The notes below the pieces were generated by a model. The model did not search any database. It worked only from the letters and a program-made list of their open reading frames with translations, and was not told where the DNA came from. Shown here piece after piece: positions 45,143-53,685 of a stretch of DNA of 64,000 nt (positions are counted from its first letter, which is position 1; the number at the start of each line of letters is the position of its first letter). The DNA is from Lamellibrachia satsuma. Its lineage: Eukaryota; Annelida; Polychaeta; Sabellida; Siboglinidae. The DNA lies in NCBI GenBank assembly GCA_033239005.1, contig BSQZ01000004.1, forward strand, positions 14,603,507 through 14,667,506, read 5' to 3'. A program made the translations under genes and the position numbers.

Positions 45143-45530
45143 GGCCGGCTCAGTTAAACACATACCAAGCATGTTTGCACCCCTCTACTCTCATGGCCAG
45201 GCACCTGAAGCATAGCTCAGAGAAGACTGCTACAACCAGTACGTCGATGACCGAAGGCCAGTCAACGACGGAGGTTGTACAGTCATTACTGCCGACTTAC
45301 CGACTCTTTGAGATTACGCGTCATCAACTCGAAGACGTTCACTGCACCTGGAATCCTAATACCCAACCGATTGGCCAGGAAAATTCATTTGCTGTGCAAC
45401 ACAAGGGAGAAAGGCGAAACACACAACCAGCAAGCTGAAGAATGAGAAAGAAAAGAAAATACTGCTGACGGCAAAAGTCGTGCCATGTTCCATGACGTAG
45501 AGTCGTGTGTGTTTCATCGAATGGTTATTA

Positions 45531-46108
45531 TTACTTACGTTTCGTTGCAAATACGTTTACTTCACAAATCGCCAGTACGCTATTGTCACCGTCAATCTGA
45601 ATGACAAGATACCGCCCTATTGCGTTCTTCTCGCACTGTGCGTCCACTCGTGCTTCAGGGTGTGGACCATCGATTATGGCACATCTTGCGTCCATGGCGA
45701 TGAGAGATGACTCGCCACTCTCCGGCCAAGTGTCCACCAGCCCCACTCGCAAATCGTGAAGCCTGTGGGGTTTATCTGAGGAGAATTGTCGGAACATATC
45801 GATTTTACGCATCCTTAAATTCTAACACATTTTCTAAAAGGCGATGAAAACTGACTGCGCTATTCAGAATCATACTTACGATCGACTCGGTTGTAGATCT
45901 GCACTGATCGTACGAGGCATTCGGACAATAGGTCGACGGCCCACCAAGGGTTGTTTCTATTCGCACTACTAGTATGCACGCAGCTCTGGCCTGTTTCGAA
46001 ATCGCCGTTGGTGTTACCATCAACGGCTTTGTCTGCTGTTCCCCCCCCATTGTACTGAGGACTGTCTGGCAGGGTGACCCACTGCTATATTATCGTCCGT
46101 TGTCACAA
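45531..46108 (-). CDS. Fucolectin / F-type (FTP) lectin domain, two exons, one frame break
   Basis: Exon 46108-45880 (acceptor TTGCTTGCAG, donor C|GTAAGT) joins exon 45775-45531 (acceptor TCTCCTCAG). The encoded domain has IAVGHPARQSS, KAVDGNTNG, NNPWWAVDL, VQIYNRVD, RLHDLRVGLVD and CEKNAIGRYLVIQIDGDN ending in ICEVNVF. This is the F5/8-like FTP fold of eel-agglutinin-type lectins that bind fucose. RxDx4R, part of the fucose-binding signature, is present across the junction; the spacing to the preceding His is longer than the common form. A G8 run at 46041-46048 puts exon 1 one base out of phase with exon 2, so either the run is mis-sized or the gene is dead. The signal-peptide exon is not visible and could lie beyond the Polinton insertion. 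A donor-like CGTAAGT at the apparent stop leaves open another 3' exon. Confidence 0.8.
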
Positions 46109-46204
46109 CTGCAAGCAACAGTGAACGAATACGTCCTGGTTGTTTTTCCGTACAATGGAATGTGACAGGCTTTTTCTATGGATCGATTGTTGCCGGTTTC
46201 ATTT

Positions 46205-46340
46205 ATTTATACCAAGTAGCTTCACGAGTCAAACGTAGACAAATGAGCTTCATGAGCCAAACTTAGACCAATGAACTCCACGAAGCAAACTTAGACAAAT
46301 GAACTACGTGAGCCAAACTTAGACCAAGGAGCTTCACGCT
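46205..46340. repeat. 28-bp minisatellite abutting the Polinton end
   Basis: Four to five units of GCTTCACGAGTCAAACGTAG + ACAAATGA. The last unit is cut after GCTTCACGCT, where the element begins. Confidence 0.85.
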
Positions 46341-46837
46341 AGTAGTATACGGAGGTTTCTCATACCCCCCTTATCGCCGCAATCTAGAGATCAAAGGAAG
46401 ATCAAAGGAAAGGCCCCTAATATCGCCCACCCGTTGAAGAGTGCGCGCAGCCAATGAGAGAGCAGTAGAGCGCCCCCTGGCGAGCGTAGTTGATCGTAGT
46501 GCATGCTGGGTAAGGTAAGCGCCCCCTAGGGACTGGAGGAGGAACGAATATTGACCTAGTTACGTTTACCGGAGGGTCATTAACCTAATAAGGAGACGAA
46601 CACGATCGTACGGTGCACACGTATTTTATTGAATACAACAAAGCGGCAGCAGTACAAACGAGGCGATCGTGTGTGATTGGATACAACGAGCTGGGTATGA
46701 TGATGAATATGAAGACGATGACGAGGCGACTTGCGAATGGTGACCATCGCGCCAGAGGTCGCGAACTTAGGGGTGTCTCCACCGCGCCAGAGGTTCGAGG
46801 GCGAGCTTACGGGTGGAGCGACCACCGCGCCAGAGGC
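46341..46837. other. Left terminal region of the Polinton (putative TIR) and protease 3' end
   Basis: It holds no gene. On the minus strand an AATAAAA at about 46,623-46,629 is a likely polyadenylation signal for the capsid/protease transcripts. Between 46,743 and 46,840 the phrase CGCGCCAGAGG recurs three times. The precise inner border of the TIR cannot be set without the other end. Confidence 0.5.
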
Positions 46838-47317
46838 TCAGTATGATGCGTGATAGTACGGTATACCCTTTTTCAGCAGCTTAATCCAATCGAACACGCG
46901 ACAATCGTTAGCGACCAGATCGGTGCGGAAAGCATTGACGAAAGTGCTCATGGGAGCGCCGTTACAACGAAACATGATATAAGTGACGCAATATTGTCCG
47001 CAAACGTTAGACAGAGGACTCTGAAGCGTCTTGCTGTTATGAGTCCACTCGGAACAGTGTTTGTTCAAGAAGGTGCGGAACGCCGCGTGACGAGGCGGCA
47101 GACCGTACGAACAGAAGTATTCGCCGCGCCCGTCGGAGGACAGGTACAGCGCTATCCAATGTTCGCCCGGTTCGTCGCCGTCGTCGGTGTTGCACACGAA
47201 GGCGATCGGCAAAGCGTCAATTGTTGCAGGCAGTCCATCTCGGGGTACGACGCCGCCAAAGACGGACCGGGTCTTCGGATCCATCGCCAGTAGACGGGCG
47301 ATCTGCAGGGTGTCCAT
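46838..47317 (-). CDS. PRO: Adenain-like cysteine protease (PRO), virion maturation
   Basis: 159 residues, a normal length for Polinton proteases, which resemble the adenovirus maturation protease (clan CE, Ulp1-like). The catalytic His is H53 in GEHWIALYL and the nucleophile is C110 in NVCGQYCVTY, with Q108 as the oxyanion-hole Gln. The third residue is odd. In GEYFCSYGLPP position 69 is Cys, where I would expect an acidic residue before SYG/SFG; E66 nearby could substitute or the enzyme may be impaired. It ends the minus-strand gene array and begins 2 bp after the capsid stop. The family's role is cleaving precursor virion proteins during particle maturation. Confidence 0.88.
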   Translation of the reverse strand: MDTLQIARLLAMDPKTRSVFGGVVPRDGLPATIDALPIAFVCNTDDGDEPGEHWIALYLSSDGRGEYFCSYGLPPRHAAFRTFLNKHCSEWTHNSKTLQSPLSNVCGQYCVTYIMFRCNGAPMSTFVNAFRTDLVANDCRVFDWIKLLKKGIPYYHASY

Positions 47318-47318
47318 C

Positions 47319-48635
47319 TCAGTAGTCGTGGATGACGTTGCGGTTCTTGTCGATCTCCAGCACGGACTCGAATTCGGCGTAGGCGACGACGTTCACGGTG
47401 GCCCGAAGCGCTTCGCGGAAATGGAATTCTAAGCGCAGGTTGCCCTTTTGTACCAGATGAAAGCAGGGACCGTCGCACTGGTCGGGGGTAAGGTCGAAAC
47501 AGAAGAAGGTGTAGCCGTCTCGATAGTCGTCGCGAGTCAGACCGTTCCCCTCGTCCTGCCATAGCTTGCCGGTCGAGGTGAACATGCTCGCGTAGCTCCT
47601 GGCGAAGAGGTTTTCTGCGAAGTTGGGCTGGAAGGGTTTGGCGGGTATCTGACGACCGTCCACGTACACGGAGACGAAGCTGATGGCGTTGTTCTTGGCG
47701 TGAAAGGGGTTTGTGGCGTACGTGCCGTTGTAGGCGTCGTTGTCGATGCAGCACAGTACGAGACGTTTCGGCAGGGAGCCGAGGAACAGGTTCTCGTGCG
47801 TGTGCGACAGAGCGCCCGTGGGAATGGAGTACACCTTGCATTCGACGGGTCGTAACGGATACTTGACCGTGGCCCGCTCGAGAGCCATGATGTGAGCCTT
47901 CTGCACGGCCGGAGTGATGGTAGCCTTCTTGACGAACAAGGACGCGTTGACGACGATTATCTTGTACTCGTTCGCTCCACCGGCTATCAGCGCAAACTCG
48001 GGCGTGCTGCGCACCAGGCGTAACTTGAGGTCGACACCGTTGATCAGGAATTTATCCTGCAGAAACATATCCACGTGGAGACGACCCATCATGTCGACCA
48101 CGCGACCGCCGGCTATGTAGTCTCGTCGAGTCACGAACCCGGGGTTAGGATCGGGTCCGGCGACCAGCTCGGCGGCGTGCATGCGACTAGCCTTGTCCTT
48201 GTACCACAGCTGATTCGTCAGCTGCGTCGACTTGGCATCGAATCCGTAACTCATCAGCGTCTCTATGTATGAACGATACGGGTACGAGTTGGAGGACGAA
48301 GAGGTCACGAGCGTGCCGTTCATGGAGAGGTCGACGTGGCTGAACAGCGAATGCAAGAAGTTGTTCACCGGTCCCACGGGCTCGCCCGCATCGATAGGGT
48401 TACCGTCGGCGCGCGTCACCTTCACCTGCAGGTGGAGCATCGTGTTGGCGAGATCTATGTAGTCGTCACCCGATCCGGGGATGAAGAATTCTATCGGGCC
48501 TCCAGAGTCCAGAGAGGCCATGGGTTGATGTTCCACCACGTGACTGTCGGCGATGCAGTTCTGAGTGGGGGGTACGGTAAAGAGATCCAGCTCGGTCTTG
48601 ACCCCCTCGCACGACTGTCTATGCACGAACGCCAT
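47319..48635 (-). CDS. MCP: Polinton major capsid protein, double jelly-roll (hexon-like)
   Basis: 438 uninterrupted residues, the usual length. The N-terminus has LDLFTVPPTQNCI, then GPIEFFIPGSGDDYIDL and LHLQVKVT, the hallmark opening of the Polinton capsid family (often annotated in animals as F54H12.2-like). Later landmarks are FLHSLFSHVDLSMNGTLV, YPYRSYIETL and the C-terminal FFCFDLTPDQCDG. Proteins of this family fold as two tandem jelly rolls, trimerise and form the icosahedral shell. The start overlaps the end of the preceding pX-like frame. This gene shows no stop or frameshift, unlike several neighbours. Confidence 0.93.
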   Translation of the reverse strand: MAFVHRQSCEGVKTELDLFTVPPTQNCIADSHVVEHQPMASLDSGGPIEFFIPGSGDDYIDLANTMLHLQVKVTRADGNPIDAGEPVGPVNNFLHSLFSHVDLSMNGTLVTSSSSNSYPYRSYIETLMSYGFDAKSTQLTNQLWYKDKASRMHAAELVAGPDPNPGFVTRRDYIAGGRVVDMMGRLHVDMFLQDKFLINGVDLKLRLVRSTPEFALIAGGANEYKIIVVNASLFVKKATITPAVQKAHIMALERATVKYPLRPVECKVYSIPTGALSHTHENLFLGSLPKRLVLCCIDNDAYNGTYATNPFHAKNNAISFVSVYVDGRQIPAKPFQPNFAENLFARSYASMFTSTGKLWQDEGNGLTRDDYRDGYTFFCFDLTPDQCDGPCFHLVQKGNLRLEFHFREALRATVNVVAYAEFESVLEIDKNRNVIHDY

Positions 48636-49019
48636 CGTTGTCGTCGAATATGTCGGCCGTGCGTTTCTTGGACGTCCGTTTCTTGCGACGTCTCGTTACT
48701 GCAGTGCCGAACGTCCTTGCACCCGCTCCTCTTATACGTTTACCAGGGGTCGCGGAATACTGCTCAGCACGGCATCGGTGACGCGTCGTTTGGCAGCCGT
48801 TTTTATGTTCTGGCCCGATAAGACGTCGCCAGCTATGCGAACGCCGGTCTTCAACGCTCCCCTGCCCAACGCCACGGCACCTCTCTTGATGAGCGGCATG
48901 GCGCTGCGCAACAGACCGCCGAACAGACTGCCCAGTCCGTGACCTCGCTGGTATTGCGCACCGGCGAAGTAGGGCAGCGCACCGCCAGCCTGACGCGCGT
49001 AATAATCGTTGTAATTCAT
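48619..49019 (-). CDS. Small basic pX-like virion protein, frameshifted
   Basis: The first frame (from 49019) gives 95 residues with YYARQAGGALPYFAGAQYQR, GHGLGSLFGGLLRSAMPLI and GVRIAGDVLSGQNIKTAAKR, conserved in small Polinton/adintovirus virion proteins compared with adenovirus core or cement proteins. It stops at about 48,732. A neighbouring frame with no Met continues to TAG at 48619 and encodes the expected basic tail (TRRRKKRTSKKRTADIF). The change of frame falls between about 48,745 and 48,785. I infer one protein of about 130 residues broken by an indel. Its ATG overlaps the penton stop (ATGA) and its tail overlaps the capsid start by 17 bp. Likely role: DNA condensation or membrane interaction in the particle. 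Confidence 0.72.
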
Positions 49020-49849
49020 CAGAACAGTCCGGTCTTGCGTCGACGAAAATGAAGCGTCACCGACACTCTACCGTATTCGAATGGCACGCGTCGACCCATG
49101 TCGTTCCTTATATCCACCTCGATCGAGCTGAAGCTCGAGCGCATCAGGGGCACGTAGTGCACGTTAGTGAAACTAGCGGTCACCCTGTCACCGTGACGTC
49201 CGCTAATCGGAAGGGTACGCAACAGAGGCGCGAGAGCGTCACCCACTATACGAGACTCCACGATGTCCGTGTAGACGTAGAGGGTGTCGAACCCCTGCGT
49301 CAGGTCCACCACATCGGGCGCCTCGATGTGGAAGGGGTACGCCGAGTCGGGATGTTGGGTGTCGTCGGGGAGGACGGGATATGACGTAACCGCCTTCGGC
49401 TCGCTGGCTACGGGTTCACGGAATCCCAACAGGGACGCGGTCGCGCTGTGGTGCGGTATGGTGAACAGGGTGTTCTCTGTCATGTGTAACGTCATTTTCC
49501 GAGTGACGGAACTATAGCTCATGTGAGCCTTTGTCTTCTCCGTCTGCATACTGTACAGTCCCTTGTTGACGTGATACATCAATGATATCGGATCGTCGTA
49601 ATACCCGCACGGCAACTTCGAACGGTGGGACGAGTCCGTAGCATCGAGCGTGTTGAGGAAGAACCAGACGTCGTTCTCCGTGACGTTGTACCAAGTGTGC
49701 GGATACTGGATCTCAGCCAACCCACACTCCCACTCGCCGGTAAGATCGATGCGTTGAGGCAAGGCCGTGACGTAATGGGTCAAGGTGTTGCCGGGGTGCA
49801 TCTTCATGGAAGCGTTGCTAGGCAGCGTCATGTAGAAATCAGTCGCCAT
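49019..49849 (-). CDS. Polinton minor capsid / penton protein, single jelly-roll
   Basis: 276 residues, intact. It opens with DFYMTLPSNASMKMHPGNTL, THYVTALPQRIDLTGEWECG and LAEIQYPHTWYNV, the classic start of the Polinton penton-like protein. Further landmarks are PVASEPKAVTSYPV, LYVYTDIVESRIVGD and LPLLRTLP-like sequence, and it ends in an RRRKTGLF tail. The family forms a single jelly roll and is modelled as pentamers at capsid vertices. The start overlaps the stop of the small membrane protein by 11 bp and the stop overlaps the pX-like ATG. Confidence 0.92.
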   Translation of the reverse strand: MATDFYMTLPSNASMKMHPGNTLTHYVTALPQRIDLTGEWECGLAEIQYPHTWYNVTENDVWFFLNTLDATDSSHRSKLPCGYYDDPISLMYHVNKGLYSMQTEKTKAHMSYSSVTRKMTLHMTENTLFTIPHHSATASLLGFREPVASEPKAVTSYPVLPDDTQHPDSAYPFHIEAPDVVDLTQGFDTLYVYTDIVESRIVGDALAPLLRTLPISGRHGDRVTASFTNVHYVPLMRSSFSSIEVDIRNDMGRRVPFEYGRVSVTLHFRRRKTGLF

Positions 49850-50159
49850 GACGTCTCAACGTGGGATTGGGCAGTAGGTAACCCAAAGAACTACTCAACA
49901 GAGCCGTCCACAGATTAGAATCGACGTGACCTTTCGTCAGGTTGTAAATGCTGATCAGAATGACCGTGTACAAGACGACGACCTGACACAGAAACACGAT
50001 CTCCTCTTTGGGGCACTCGGTACCGAACAGATGCCAGGGAGTGCTGTCTGGCTCGTTCGGTGCAGCGTCAGTACAGTCCTCGTGTTCGTTCACCTCTTTC
50101 TCCTCGTCTATGATGGTGGTGGTGCAGGTCGGTGGTGGGGGTGTCGCGTCGTGTGTCAT
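49839..50159 (-). CDS. Small membrane protein conserved next to Polinton penton genes
   Basis: 106 residues. The N-terminal half is acidic and Pro/Thr-rich (residues 1-50). One hydrophobic segment (about 56-75, FLCQVVVLYTVILISIYNL) is followed by the conserved stretch LWTALLSSSLGYLLPNPTL and a basic end. I recognise this tail from the same position in other Polintons; its function is not established. The arrangement suggests a type II or III single-pass protein, possibly of an internal virion membrane. It overlaps the penton gene, so both are likely on one transcript. Confidence 0.72.
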   Translation of the reverse strand: MTHDATPPPPTCTTTIIDEEKEVNEHEDCTDAAPNEPDSTPWHLFGTECPKEEIVFLCQVVVLYTVILISIYNLTKGHVDSNLWTALLSSSLGYLLPNPTLRRHGD

Positions 50160-50189
50160 TGCTCGAATGCAGTGGCGGCATGTGCGAGG

Positions 50190-51256
50190 CTAGTCATTAT
50201 AGTTGACGAGTCCCTTGGCATCGATCCAGCTGTTGAAGTGGGAGGAATGGCCGAACCATTTCACCAGAGCTTCCTTTCGTCTACCGACCGTACGGCGTTT
50301 CAGTACCGCTTCAACACGGTACACCTTATCAAAGGGTACCGTCACCTTCTGCAGCTCCAGTTCGTAGAAGGTACCCTCCAGCACTTCGCCGAGATCGTCC
50401 CGCAGCCGATACACGGGTGGATCGGAGGGTGAACCTCGTGTATCGTGAACAACTCTTCGCTCCAGTTCGTCTCGTAGCCCTTTTCGAACGTGCGTTTGTA
50501 CTTGCTGACACGCACGCGATCCGACACGTGCAACTTGGGCACGCCCTTACCATCGTGACCGTACAGACGTTGCCACACCTGTTCCTGGTTCTGTGCATTC
50601 ACCTGTGACGGAGCCATACCGATCATGCGGTGGCGGGCATTGTTATACGATCGCATCAGGTCCGGAAGGATGTCGATGTACCGCCACGTCTGGTGTTTCG
50701 TGAAGTAGCGCCACATGCGCCTCTTCAACGTTCCGTTGAACCGTTCCACGACGGCTGCCTTCGTCTCCGCGTTGTGCGTGTAGAAGTAATGTATGTCGTA
50801 ACGCTTCAATAGCGCCTGAACGGATTTGTTCCGGAATTCTGTGCCTTTATCCGTCTGCAAGGTCTGGGGGCGAACGTCGACGAACGTGGATTGCAGCGCC
50901 GCCACCAACGACGCCGCGGACTTGTTCTTCATGGGAACACACCAGGCCACTTTCGAGAAGACGTCGATCATCGTGAGGAGAAAGGCCATGCCGTTGTTGA
51001 AGCGTTTGACCTTCGACATGTCCACGAGATCGGCCTGCCACTGCTGATGCATGCCACCCACGACGACTTGTCGTCTCTTGAAATGACGTCTCGCTGGTTT
51101 GTGTAAGGTGTAGGTGTCCTGTGCCGACAACCATGCCTTGACGGTCTTCTCTGGCAGGCGCGCGACGCGTCGCAAGCCAGCGACGCCGCCATAACTGCCT
51201 ACCTTCGTGGGATCGAAGTAGACCCCACTCAAGGTGCGGTCTCCCCTCTGTGCCAT
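50190..51256 (-). CDS. INT: Polinton integrase (rve fold) with C-terminal chromodomain, frameshifted
   Basis: I start it at 51256, where the ATG overlaps the stop of the preceding small gene (TGATG). The large upstream open frame is not part of it. The N-terminal zinc-binding-like region is short. The core has D76 (WQADLVDM), D136 (LQTDKGTEF) and E171 (AAVVERFNGTLK), a D,D-34-E triad, then SYNNARHRMIGMAPSQV. At about 50,414-50,428 the reading frame changes. The next frame carries a conserved linker (VYRLRDDLGE) and a chromodomain (YRVEAVLKRR, ALVKWFGHSSHFNSWI). In the family the core performs strand transfer of the element ends and the chromodomain binds histone marks. The break separates targeting module from catalytic core, so this copy probably cannot make the full enzyme unless the indel is an assembly error. 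Confidence 0.9.
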
Positions 51257-51411
51257 CAAAAGAGGAGGACCGATGCGTTGACGGGGGCGGTGACGTTGAC
51301 TCCGGAGTACGACTGCTGACGAATGACGAGGAGCACGCCGACGTATACTAGGACACACGCTATGGCACCCACAACGCAAGCGGTGGAACAACGGTCTAGT
51401 AGCGTAACCAT
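51256..51411 (-). CDS. 51-residue single-pass membrane protein upstream of integrase
   Basis: The ATG at 51411 overlaps the 3' end of the preceding small ORF by 16 bp, and its TGA overlaps the integrase ATG. Residues 10-30 form a strong hydrophobic helix (TACVVGAIACVLVYVGVLLV), followed by a short polar tail with two N-glycosylation-like NVT/NAS sites. The tight coupling at both ends supports translation. No homologue is recognised. Confidence 0.55.
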   Translation of the reverse strand: MVTLLDRCSTACVVGAIACVLVYVGVLLVIRQQSYSGVNVTAPVNASVLLF

Positions 51412-51530
51412 AGTCTGAATAACACCTGTTGTATAAGAACGCCGGCTGCAACGTCTCCCAGCAAGGTGAGTCCTTCGAACAATAGCGCAGCGACGAGGGA
51501 ACGGTACGCGTCCTGTGGATCGACGAGCAT
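51396..51530 (-). CDS. 44-residue membrane-associated protein, duplicate copy B
   Basis: MLVDPQDAYRSLVAALLFEG is followed by a hydrophobic helix and a short basic end. It is paralogous to copy A at 51,544-51,813 (shared VDPQDxYRS and upstream VRSxVFVM) through a 256-bp tandem duplication. An upstream in-frame extension without ATG is possible. Its function is unknown. Confidence 0.5.
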   Translation of the reverse strand: MLVDPQDAYRSLVAALLFEGLTLLGDVAAGVLIQQVLFRLWLRY

Positions 51531-51865
51531 GACGAACACTGTGCTACGGACACGCGTCGTACCACCTTATACGGTGTTCCGTCCAGCCAATGACGACGAA
51601 GTCTTGCGTGATGCGGGGGAGGGTGGGTGGGTGGACGAGGAATGGTCCGTTCGTCGAGCGAGGGGGTTCGAATAACGCCTGTTGCATATAACTCTGGAGT
51701 ATACCGTGAGCAATCATGTAAAGTCCACTGATAAATATCGCACCGACGATGGAGCGGTACACGTCGTCCTGTGGATCGGGCGACATGACGAACACTGCGC
51801 TCCGGACACGCATCGTACCATCCTATAGGTTGTCCCAACCAGCCAATGACGACAACGCCTTGCGT
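51421..51865. repeat. Tandem duplication, period about 256 bp
   Basis: AGCCAATGACGAC occurs at 51,585 and 51,841, and CCTGTGGATC at 51,512 and 51,768, giving the same 256-bp offset. Each unit includes a small ORF. The copies have diverged, so the duplication is not recent. Confidence 0.85.
51544..51813 (-). CDS. Small membrane-associated protein, duplicate copy A
   Basis: The ATG at 51813 gives 89 residues; an internal Met before SPDPQDDVYRS is the start shared with copy B. A hydrophobic helix (VGAIFISGLYMIAHGIL) follows. The stretch after LFEPPRSTNG reads into the repeat junction and may not be conserved. It lies between the conserved 228-residue gene and copy B. Confidence 0.5.
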   Translation of the reverse strand: MRVRSAVFVMSPDPQDDVYRSIVGAIFISGLYMIAHGILQSYMQQALFEPPRSTNGPFLVHPPTLPRITQDFVVIGWTEHRIRWYDACP

Positions 51866-52607
51866 GATTCGGGGGGTGGAGTGGGCATGGTATGTTCCAT
51901 TCGACGGCTCTGACGGGCGAGGGGTGACCAACTTAGCGATCGTCGTGCACTACCCGATGCAGCACGCGGAGTAGCAAGTGACCGGCGAGAGGGAGTGACC
52001 GTCGGCTCCGGACGTATGTAGGCTCTCCTGGAGACGTTACCGACCAACGTCATGGGTAGGTTGATGGCACGGAGTTGTCGGGCGAATGGCTGCCAACCCG
52101 TCGGAGCGGCCGTACTCTTCCTCTTACGCAACAGATCATTAACGAGATCCACCACGTTACTTCCGACAACCGGCACGCCCTCGTGTATCAGTTCGCCGCG
52201 AGCGGTCCACGCGACGTCTCTCTTGAGATGCTCCATCAAACGGCTGGCTTTGGCCTTCATGGTCTTGGGAACGGTGGCCAAGACGGTGGCCTCCAGTCCG
52301 CTAATAGGGACTCGTGCCGTACCCTCCGACCCCGACTCCGACGTCACCTCCGGCTCGTTCACCGTGACCACGCGTAGCGGTTCCTTGACGCGTTTATCGG
52401 CCAAGGCGTTGTACCGCTGCAACACCTGATTATACAGGGTCACCTTGGTCCCGTCGTCTAGGTCCGTTCTATCTAGGATGGTCTTCATCTCGTCATCGAG
52501 GGCTTGCACCTTCCTGCCTAAGGTGTCGGTTGCGGGTGGGGGTGGGGTGACCGCAGCGTGTCCAACAGTCGCGGGTCCACCAAGGCCATCCTGCGTGCGT
52601 GCTCCAT
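51823..52607 (-). CDS. Conserved Polinton protein of unknown function, frameshifted near its N-terminus
   Basis: From ATG 52607 the frame reads MEHARRMALVDPRLLDTL and then runs into a C-rich tract. The rest of the protein continues in another frame: LDDEMKTILDRTDLDDGTK, LYNQVLQRYNAL, SRLMEHLKRD, GSNVVDLVNDLLRKRKS, GWQPFARQLRAINLP. I recognise this order from Polintons across animals, where one uninterrupted gene sits between integrase/ATPase and capsid genes; its role is not established and a virion-associated function is plausible. The break lies in the G/C-run region about 52,541-52,570. The Ser/Arg/Pro-rich C-terminal 60 residues are probably disordered and overlap the 256-bp repeat. Confidence 0.75.
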
Positions 52608-52611
52608 GTAT

Positions 52612-52983
52612 CTACCCCCCTGAGGTCAACGCCTGTCGGAGCAAGGGTAGCAAGACCGTACTTGCCAACGGTGCTAGGAAGGCCGATAGGAAACCGCCGC
52701 TCTGTCCCTCGCCAACCTGCGGCTGCAGCAAGATGCGTCGTCTTCTGGCAGCAACCGTTCGTTTATTAGCCAACTCGCGTAACTTCGTCTTGTATTTATT
52801 CAATCGTCGCCTCTGTATGGCGCTCAATGGAATGTTCTTTGTGAGTATGTTGTAGGCACACTCGGCCAGTGCACACAGCAGATCGGCGTCGGCGTTGGCG
52901 ATGATGGCCTTTTTAATTTTGTTGTTCTTGACTCTGGCCAGGGCCTGTATGCACACGATGTGTCTCTTCACCAGGGCAGACAT
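52612..52983 (-). CDS. Conserved small basic Polinton protein of unknown function
   Basis: I choose the Met at 52983 (123 residues), because the upstream extension to 53052 is not family-like and overlaps the ATPase end. The order is VKNNKIKKAIIANADADLLC, LAECAYNILTKNIPLS, RRLNKYKTKLRELANKR, a basic cluster (AARRRRILLQ) and a Gly-rich hydrophobic end (GGFLSAFLAPLASTVLLPLL). This layout recurs in Polintons from many animals; the C-terminal amphipathic/hydrophobic segment suggests capsid-interior or membrane association. It is separated from the next gene's ATG by only a few bases. Confidence 0.75.
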   Translation of the reverse strand: MSALVKRHIVCIQALARVKNNKIKKAIIANADADLLCALAECAYNILTKNIPLSAIQRRRLNKYKTKLRELANKRTVAARRRRILLQPQVGEGQSGGFLSAFLAPLASTVLLPLLRQALTSGG

Positions 52984-53020
52984 GATGCGAATGAAGAGAC
53001 TATCCACACACGCGGTCGTT

Positions 53021-53677
53021 TTATACCTTCGGCAGGTACACGTACTGAACACGGTCGTCTGGAAATATGGCCGTGCGCAGACGCATGTCCTCGGGCGTGT
53101 CCTGTTTGAGATCGATCAATAGATAACCGTACGGTACCGCCGTGGCGTCTTTAAACGCCTCTTGCACGAACTTGCCGCGTCCCGGATACATCTGCCGCGC
53201 CAACGTCGCCATCTGCGATGCGTCACGTGGATTCTTGAACACCACCATGTACTGGGAATTCAGACTGATGGTGCGACTCTCTTTGTTTTTAGGGAACAGG
53301 TTCTGTACTAGATACAGCACGGACGTGTTCCTGTGGTGACTTTTTTTAGTGAACAGGGTCGTGACCCGTTCGTCCGTTTCCGCCATGAGATCGTCTATGA
53401 CGATGAGGTTCCTCGTTGTCGGAACGAACATGTCCGCCGTCGGTAACCCTTCCTCGAATCGCACGTGACCCAAGTCCGTCGTTGCGTAAGCCTCTTGCCA
53501 TTCTCCGTAACACCACGTTATTTGTTCGGGTGGCGGATCGATCATCGCAGCGGCGTGACGCAACATACGCGTCACGAAAGTACTCTTGCCGCATCCCGTC
53601 GGTCCGGCGACGACGCACGTGAAGGGGTGTTTCCATCGGGCATCCATGATTGCGTATGAAACGAGTGCAGCGTGCAT
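53021..53677 (-). CDS. ATP: DNA-packaging ATPase (FtsK/HerA-like)
   Basis: 218 residues, intact. Walker A is GPTGCGKS at residues 25-32 and Walker B is LIVIDDL at 91-97, followed by a Ser/His-rich sensor region (KKSHHRNTSVLYLVQNLFP). These match the A32-like packaging ATPases of Polintons and related viruses, which pump the genome into preformed capsids. An alternative start is the Met at residue 11. The gene begins 8 bp after the PolB stop and precedes the small basic protein, an arrangement typical of the family. Confidence 0.92.
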   Translation of the reverse strand: MHAALVSYAIMDARWKHPFTCVVAGPTGCGKSTFVTRMLRHAAAMIDPPPEQITWCYGEWQEAYATTDLGHVRFEEGLPTADMFVPTTRNLIVIDDLMAETDERVTTLFTKKSHHRNTSVLYLVQNLFPKNKESRTISLNSQYMVVFKNPRDASQMATLARQMYPGRGKFVQEAFKDATAVPYGYLLIDLKQDTPEDMRLRTAIFPDDRVQYVYLPKV

Positions 53678-53685
53678 CGCCTTTT

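Noticed and set aside
50342..51931. A single 529-residue protein containing the integrase
   Set aside because: The first 225 residues are translated from the duplicated small-gene region and look non-coding. The integrase has its own ATG at 51256 overlapping the preceding stop.
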